From positions 1-32,880 of the forward strand of contig MEYR01000040.1 of assembly GCA_001774075.1 (NCBI GenBank): a stretch of DNA of 32,880 nucleotides, in the 5' to 3' direction. Below, one piece after another: positions 28,305 through 32,880 of this stretch. The position numbers were made by a program, and so were the translations under genes. Below the pieces are notes generated by a model. It was not told the DNA's origin. It saw only the letters and a program-made list of their open reading frames with translations, and searched no databases. Each line of letters opens with the position of its first letter. The first letter of the stretch is position 1. The DNA is from Candidatus Azambacteria bacterium RIFCSPLOWO2_01_FULL_44_84. Its GTDB lineage: Bacteria; Patescibacteriota; Minisyncoccia; UBA10092.

Positions 28305-30917
28305 ATGGCAATTAATTGGGAAATAATAAAAGAACCTTTTTGGTCTATGGACGCCAAGGAGATTTTTGGTGTACTTAAAAATTCTCTTTCCGGCCTGAAC
28401 AACGAAGAAATCGCATCGCGTCTTAAAATATTCGGTCCAAATGTTATTAAAGAATATTCAAGGTCTTCCAAAATAAAAATTATCCTGCGTCAATTCCAAA
28501 GCTTGCTTATTGTTATTTTGGTCATTGCCGGCATTGTCACTGTCTTTTTAGGCGAATGGGTGGAAACGGGAGTGATTTTTGCCGCGGTCATAGTAAATGC
28601 GATTTTCGGCTTTTGGCAGGAGAATAAAGCCGAAACCGTCCTTGAACTTCTTAAAACATATATTCGTGTTCGTGCCCGTGTTCGCCGTAATGACGAGGAA
28701 CACGGAATTGATGCTTCCGAACTCGTGCCGGGCGACATTATTCGTATTACACAAGGCGATCGCATTCCTGCCGACGCGCGGCTTTTATTTATAAATAATT
28801 TGGAAATAGATGAATCAATTCTTACCGGCGAATCCCTGCCGGTAGAAAAAAATATTTCATCTTTACCCCCCGCGACAACCCTAAGTGAAAGAAAATCAAT
28901 GGTATTTAGCGGTACTTTGGTAATGCAAGGTTTTGCCGATGCTGTGGTTACTGCCACGGGAAATGAAACTGAATTCGGGAAGATTGCCGGATTGATCGCG
29001 GAAAAAGATCGGAAATCAACCCCTCTCCAACGCTCCGTCGGGCGTTTCGCGGCATATGTGGGAATAACGCTTTTAATTTTCACATTGCTGCTTTTTGGCC
29101 TTGGAATTTATTTTGGCAAAGACATCTATGATATGTTTATAATTTCCGTCGCCGTGGCGGTTTCGGCCGTACCCGAAGGATTGCCGATAGCGCTTACCGT
29201 GATTATGGCTATAGGGGTGCAGCGCCTCGCGACCCGCAATGGAATCGTTAAAAAACTTTTAGCCGTTGAGACATTGGGGTCAACCAGTATCATTCTTACC
29301 GATAAAACCGGAACACTTACGCAAGCCAAAATGGAACTTACTTCCATAATGCCGTATAAAAATAATAACGCGGAAAATAAAAATAATCTTTTAAGTTACG
29401 CGCTGATTAATACCGATGTGGTTATTGAGAACCCCAAAGACGTTCCCGAAAAGTGGTTAATGTCAGGTCGCGCGCTTGAAATCTCTTTAGTGAAAGGCGC
29501 CGCTAAAAACGGCATATTACTCTCGGAAATTTTGAAAGAGGCAAAAATCATTGATCGCTTGCCGTTTGATTCAAAGTATAAATTTTCCGCGTCAATCTTT
29601 AAAACCGATTCCCACGTTCATCTTATTCTTTTCGGGGCTCCCGAAATTATTTTGCGCTTTACCGTTCTTTCGCGCGAAGAACAAGAAAAAGTGACCGCGG
29701 AAATTGAAGAAAGAGCCTTTGCGGGGGAACGCGTGTTGGGAGTGGCCTCCAGGTTTGTCAACGCGGGTCATGAAAACATCTTGCGCCAAAAAGATTTTAA
29801 TAATCTCAATTTTGACGGTTTGATAACCTTTCGCGATCCTTTGCGTCCCAACGTATCCCGAGCTATTGGTGAAATTGCCGCGGCGGGCGTTAAGACTATT
29901 ATTGTGACCGGAGATCATCGCGGAACGGCCGAAGTGATCGCGCGAGAGCTGGGTTTGGTTGATGGAAAAGGAGCGATAATTACGGGAGATGATCTTATGT
30001 ATCTCACCAAAGAAGAGCTTGAGGCGCGCTCTAATGAAGCGACCGTATACGCGCGCGTGACGCCGGAACAAAAAGTAATGATTACAAAACTTTTTCAAGA
30101 AAGGGGAGAAGTAGTCGCGGTAACCGGCGACGGCATAAACGACGCGCCGGCGCTTCATGCGGCCGATATAGGCATTGCCGTCGGTTCGGGCACTGATGTT
30201 GCCAAAAGCGCGGCTGACTTAGTTATTCTAGACGATAATTTTGAGACGATCGTAGCCGCTATTAAAGAGGGAAGAAGAATTTTGCGTAATATCCGCAAAG
30301 TTATTATTTATCTTCTTTCCGATTCATTAGATGAAGTATTTTTAATTGGAGGCGCGCTATTAGCCGGAGTCACTATACCAATCAGCGCTCTTCAGATTCT
30401 TTTTATCAATCTTTTTTCCGATAGTTTTCCCGCCATTGCCTTTGCTTTTGAAGACGGTATTGATGACCCTGGAAACCATCCTTATAAATTGCGCAAAAAT
30501 CTATTTGATGGCGAGATGAAATTTTTTATCTTGATTATCGGCGTTTTAAGCAGCGCTTTCCTTTTTATTTTATATCTTATTTTGCTTAAAATCGGATTCG
30601 CCGAAGAATTAACGCGGACTTTTATTTTTGCTTCTTTCGCAAGCTATACGCTTTTTCTAACTTTTTCGCTTCGCAGTCTTGGGAAGAGCATTTTAAGCTA
30701 CAACCCTTTTTCTAATAAACCTCTAACTGTTGGCGTTGGCATTGGGCTGACGCTGATTGCCGCGGCAATATATTTTCCGTGGCTCCAACAGATTCTTAAT
30801 ACGATTTCGCTTCCGCCCGTTTGGTTATTGGGAGTCGCCGGCGTTGGAATTCTCAACATTTCAGCGGTTGAATTCGGCAAATGGTTTCTCCGTAAGAGAA
30901 TCTTCAAGTTTGTTTAA
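28305..30917 (+). CDS. P-type cation-transporting ATPase, P2 (calcium-pump-like) family
   Basis: An ion pump of 870 residues. An N-terminal cation ATPase domain (LNNEEIASRLKIFGPN) is followed by membrane helices 1-2, the actuator domain with TGES (174-177), helices 3-4 with PEGLP (290-294), the phosphorylation site DKTGTLT (Asp333), the nucleotide domain, TGDGIND (607-613), and six C-terminal helices. In helix 6, NLFSDSFPAIAFAFEDG is the counterpart of the calcium pump NLVTDGLPA region, so calcium is the best guess; sodium or manganese remain possible. TATAGT (28286-28291) lies so close to ATG 28305 that the mRNA may be almost leaderless. A CaCA exchanger gene follows after 24 bases, supporting a calcium or divalent-cation role. 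Confidence 0.93.
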   Translation: MAINWEIIKEPFWSMDAKEIFGVLKNSLSGLNNEEIASRLKIFGPNVIKEYSRSSKIKIILRQFQSLLIVILVIAGIVTVFLGEWVETGVIFAAVIVNAIFGFWQENKAETVLELLKTYIRVRARVRRNDEEHGIDASELVPGDIIRITQGDRIPADARLLFINNLEIDESILTGESLPVEKNISSLPPATTLSERKSMVFSGTLVMQGFADAVVTATGNETEFGKIAGLIAEKDRKSTPLQRSVGRFAAYVGITLLIFTLLLFGLGIYFGKDIYDMFIISVAVAVSAVPEGLPIALTVIMAIGVQRLATRNGIVKKLLAVETLGSTSIILTDKTGTLTQAKMELTSIMPYKNNNAENKNNLLSYALINTDVVIENPKDVPEKWLMSGRALEISLVKGAAKNGILLSEILKEAKIIDRLPFDSKYKFSASIFKTDSHVHLILFGAPEIILRFTVLSREEQEKVTAEIEERAFAGERVLGVASRFVNAGHENILRQKDFNNLNFDGLITFRDPLRPNVSRAIGEIAAAGVKTIIVTGDHRGTAEVIARELGLVDGKGAIITGDDLMYLTKEELEARSNEATVYARVTPEQKVMITKLFQERGEVVAVTGDGINDAPALHAADIGIAVGSGTDVAKSAADLVILDDNFETIVAAIKEGRRILRNIRKVIIYLLSDSLDEVFLIGGALLAGVTIPISALQILFINLFSDSFPAIAFAFEDGIDDPGNHPYKLRKNLFDGEMKFFILIIGVLSSAFLFILYLILLKIGFAEELTRTFIFASFASYTLFLTFSLRSLGKSILSYNPFSNKPLTVGVGIGLTLIAAAIYFPWLQQILNTISLPPVWLLGVAGVGILNISAVEFGKWFLRKRIFKFV

Positions 30918-30941
30918 TTGAAATAAAGAAATTTATTTAAT

Positions 30942-31889
30942 ATGGCTTTTACCATTTTTCTCTTTTTCATCGGATTTTATATCCTCATTAAAGGGGCGAA
31001 CTTTTTAGTGGACGGCGCTTCATCTATCGCAAAATTTTTCAATATTTCAAGTTTTGTGATTGGACTTGTTATCGTCGGCATCGGTACTTCAATTCCCGAG
31101 TTCGCGATTACCTTGGTTGATCATATTACCGGCGCGGGCGATATCGGTCTCGGAACCATTATTGGAAGCAATACTTTTAATATCCTTTTTATTCTCGGCA
31201 TTACTGCGATTTTTTTTACCCTTCCTTTCAAACAGGAGTGGGTCCAGCGCGACCTTAAATGGAATATGGCTGCGATCGCGGCAGCGGCTCTTTTTGTGTT
31301 TCTCTTCAGTAAAGGCGAAATTTCGCGATTTGAAGGGAGCGCTCTAATAGGTCTTTTTCTTTGGTGGCTTTTTGTAGTCATCAAAAAAACTAACCATACT
31401 GTCGAAGACGAAAGACCTGTTAAAGTTGTCGCGTTCCCATTGGCGTTTGGCCTTATACTTGCCGGTATTGTGGGAACAATTTTGGGCGGGGAGTGGGTTG
31501 TTGACGGCGCGATGGTAATGGCGCAGGCGTTCGGTGTCGGCGAATCGCTTATCGGACTCACTATTATCGGAATCGGCACTTCGCTGCCGGAACTTGCAGT
31601 TACCTTTACCGCGGCGTATCGCGGCCGCTCGGGTATCGCGATAGGCAATATTATTGGTTCAAATATCTTTGATTTTCTTATGATTTTAGGGGTGGCATCA
31701 GTAATATACCCTGTCTCTGTATCTTCGGGGTTCACAATAGATATTACTATGACAATTTTGGCCGCTGCACTGCTTTATGGTTTTATGTTTATTGGCAAGC
31801 TATATACACTAAAAAGATGGCAGGGATTCGTTTTCGTCTTTCTTTACATAATTTATATTCTTTATCTCTATGCCACCATAGCAGCTTGA
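30942..31889 (+). CDS. calcium/cation antiporter, CaCA (YrbG-like) family
   Basis: A membrane exchanger of 315 residues with about ten helices in two inverted halves. Each half carries an alpha repeat: IGLVIVGIGTSIPEFAITL then GTIIGSNTFNI (about 40-80), and IGLTIIGIGTSLPELAVTF then GNIIGSNIFDFL in the second half; the Glu of each GTSxPE binds the cation. It exchanges Ca2+ for Na+ or H+. It lies 24 bases after the P-type ATPase in the same direction, and together they form a cation-efflux operon. There is no clear ribosome site before ATG 30942. It ends with TGA, followed by a gene remnant and a strong terminator. Confidence 0.92.
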   Translation: MAFTIFLFFIGFYILIKGANFLVDGASSIAKFFNISSFVIGLVIVGIGTSIPEFAITLVDHITGAGDIGLGTIIGSNTFNILFILGITAIFFTLPFKQEWVQRDLKWNMAAIAAAALFVFLFSKGEISRFEGSALIGLFLWWLFVVIKKTNHTVEDERPVKVVAFPLAFGLILAGIVGTILGGEWVVDGAMVMAQAFGVGESLIGLTIIGIGTSLPELAVTFTAAYRGRSGIAIGNIIGSNIFDFLMILGVASVIYPVSVSSGFTIDITMTILAAALLYGFMFIGKLYTLKRWQGFVFVFLYIIYILYLYATIAA

Positions 31890-31958
31890 CCAAGATTGTA
31901 TTATTCTAGCGGCGATAGTCTTAAGCTGTCGTACAAGCTTTAAAATCTTAATCAGTAA

Positions 31959-32039
31959 AAACATACGGCTTATAAATGTCCAAAATGTGTTCATATTTCA
32001 GACCAGCCTGGGAACTGTCCTACATGTAATTTGAAATAG
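31959..32039 (+). pseudogene. zinc-ribbon (heavy-metal-binding-domain-like) fragment without start
   Basis: In the gene-free interval 31890-32227 one frame reads KHTAYKCPKCVHISDQPGN, then CPTCNLK and a stop. Two Cys-x2-Cys pairs and SDQPGNCPTC resemble the short heavy-metal-binding domain (YTCPMHPE, then DKPGKCPKCGM). The frame opens directly after a TAA and has no start codon, so it is probably the end of a broken gene. The remainder of the interval holds the terminator and nothing else that I can identify. Confidence 0.4.
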
Positions 32040-32101
32040 CTGAAGAAAAAGAAAAAACTGCTGCCTAATTTTACAAGACGACAAATTAAAATGACTACAC
32101 A

Positions 32102-32142
32102 AAATTAAAAACCCTTCATTTTAAATGAAGGGTTTTTAATTT
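32102..32142. terminator. strong palindromic terminator after the cation-efflux operon
   Basis: A 19-bp perfect stem (AAATTAAAAACCCTTCATT, loop TTA) with T-rich 3' and A-rich 5' arms. It can work in both directions, also for the minus-strand tRNA-Ser. Confidence 0.85.
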
Positions 32143-32227
32143 ATTTTAATTTTAAATACACACGAAGCATTGTGGGTCGCACTGCAACCTCAAGATGTTG
32201 GATCATGCCGATAAAAAGTTGTCAATG

Positions 32228-32314
32228 CGGAGGCGGAAGGATTCGAACCTTCGGTACCCTTCCGGGTACAACATCTTAGCAGGATGCTGCTTTAAGCCAC
32301 TCAGCCACGCCTCC
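32228..32314 (-). tRNA. tRNA-Ser(GCU)
   Basis: Minus strand: acceptor GGAGGCG/CGCCTCC, anticodon stem GCATC/GATGT with loop CTGCTAA (anticodon GCT), long variable arm (GTACCCGGAAGGGTAC), T arm GAAGG-TTCGAAT-CCTTC. CCA is not encoded. Confidence 0.93.
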
Positions 32315-32317
32315 GTA

Positions 32318-32415
32318 TTTTATATGTTTGATTGATATATTTTACACTAAAATACGCATTTTACAAATTAAAGTTTTATGACTCGAAGCAATCTTTTATA
32401 TGTTTGATTGATATA
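32318..32415. repeat. pair of 22-base direct repeats
   Basis: 32318-32339 and 32394-32415 are identical (TTTTATATGTTTGATTGATA, then TA). They are 54 bases apart and lie between tRNA-Ser and the 48-bp palindrome. Confidence 0.8.
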
Positions 32416-32426
32416 AGTCATTTAAA

Positions 32427-32474
32427 TATGTTTCACACAAAATTATGATATATCATAATTTTGTGTGAAACATA
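32427..32474. repeat. 48-bp perfect palindrome
   Basis: Arms 32427-32450 and 32451-32474 are exact complements with no loop (central TATGATATATCATA; outer TATGTTTCACACAAAA). It shares the centre TGATATATCA with the palindrome at 14617. It lies upstream of no plus-strand gene, and downstream of the PaaX-like gene on the minus strand. Confidence 0.9.
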
Positions 32475-32475
32475 G

Positions 32476-32535
32476 ATATATATTTAGACTTAGATAAAAA
32501 TCTAGATAAAGATCTAGATATAGAGATTTAGATTT
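32476..32535. repeat. degenerate TAGATA/CTAGAT tandem repeats
   Basis: About seven degenerate copies of a TCTAGATA-like word run up to and into the last codons of the PaaX-like gene. Confidence 0.55.
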
Positions 32536-32880
32536 GGAAAAGCTTCATTAATTTTTTGTCGCCTTCAAAATCGGAAACATTCATAATAAGAACGTGATCC
32601 CTCACATTAAAAATAGAAGAGATGAATTCTATTTCTGCTTCACATGGAAACGGATAAATGTAGATACTTTTCTGTAATTGATAAAGCCCCAATTCTTTGC
32701 ATTTTGCCCTCAGAGCGTTGCTGGCCGCCCTTTTCCTATCGGGGATGTCAAAGACTATCAAGCGCCATTTTTTGTCCCATTTTGGAGGCCTATTTATCCT
32801 CATATTATCAATCTCGTAACGCAAAATTTGCTTTTTACCCGCGCTTTTTAATGATATTTGGAGCTCTCCGGTTGGCAATG
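32528..32880 (-). CDS. PaaX-like regulator, C-terminal part (5' end outside window)
   Basis: An open minus-strand frame enters from the right edge; 117 codons are visible. The segment KWRLIVFDIPDRKRAASNAL, then RAKCKELGLYQLQKSIYIYP, is the ferredoxin-like (Cas2-like) middle domain of PaaX-type transcription regulators, followed by HVLIMNVSDFEGDKKLMKLF at the end. Full-length members carry an N-terminal winged helix, which would lie beyond the window, so no true start is visible here. A Cas2 identity is unlikely, since no CRISPR array or cas gene is present and Cas2 proteins begin at the FDIP strand. The last codons run into a degenerate repeat array. Confidence 0.75.
   Translation of the reverse strand, partial: LPTGELQISLKSAGKKQILRYEIDNMRINRPPKWDKKWRLIVFDIPDRKRAASNALRAKCKELGLYQLQKSIYIYPFPCEAEIEFISSIFNVRDHVLIMNVSDFEGDKKLMKLFQI

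Noticed and set aside
32528-32880. Cas2 nuclease
   Set aside because: The domain is Cas2-like, but it sits inside a longer PaaX-type protein and there is no CRISPR array or cas gene in the window.
1-32880. CRISPR array
   Set aside because: No series of regularly spaced identical repeats was seen; the repeats present are palindromes, pairs or low-complexity words.

Overview
The window looks like a piece of a Candidate Phyla Radiation (Patescibacteria, most like Parcubacteria) chromosome. What suggests this: compact genes with many short overlaps, several genes starting without a Shine-Dalgarno site, tRNA genes butted against start codons, a shortened valyl-tRNA synthetase, an RluD-type synthase without its S4 domain, and above all low-complexity repeat DNA inserted in frame inside conserved genes (tsaD, recG, an rluD-like gene). 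The lineage is my inference; no rRNA gene is present.

Left part (1-8.2 kb): a partial Nudix hydrolase and a GC-rich gene of unknown function diverge from back-to-back promoters. Then come a beta-CASP metallo-beta-lactamase nuclease, ftsH, tRNA-Ile(UAU), a helix-turn-helix protein whose stop codon lies inside tRNA-Val, an rluD-like gene and rplS. The first 3.7 kb is clearly GC-richer than the rest.

Middle (8.2-14.4 kb): tRNA-Leu and tRNA-Phe on the plus strand; then a minus-strand group read right to left as tRNA-Glu, tsaD, valS, prsW and hsp20; then a membrane-anchored proline dehydrogenase gene and an intergenic stretch holding a strongly folded RNA candidate and a 36-bp perfect palindrome.

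Core of interest (14.7-23.7 kb): a pupylation (Pup-proteasome) gene cluster. It holds an ARC/Mpa-type AAA ATPase ending in a Tyr-Leu tail, a Dop-like protein, a second divergent Dop/PafA-fold protein, a Pup of 68 residues ending in Gly-Gly-Gln, and two tandem PafA-like proteins. There are four separate transcription units, each with its own terminator, and all four leaders carry a boxA-like motif. The cluster therefore has one modifier, one unfoldase and four members of the ligase/deamidase fold. No 20S core subunit (prcA/prcB) lies in the window. The expected flow is: a Dop-like protein deamidates the Pup C-terminal Gln, a PafA-like ligase joins Pup to lysines, and ARC recognises and unfolds the tagged protein.

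Right part (23.7-32.9 kb): a processive membrane glycosyltransferase; a minus-strand group of tRNA-Ser(UGA), a small membrane protein, tRNA-Arg(GCG) and recG; a P2-type cation ATPase with a CaCA exchanger; a zinc-ribbon gene remnant; tRNA-Ser(GCU); a 48-bp perfect palindrome; and a partial PaaX-like protein cut by the window end.
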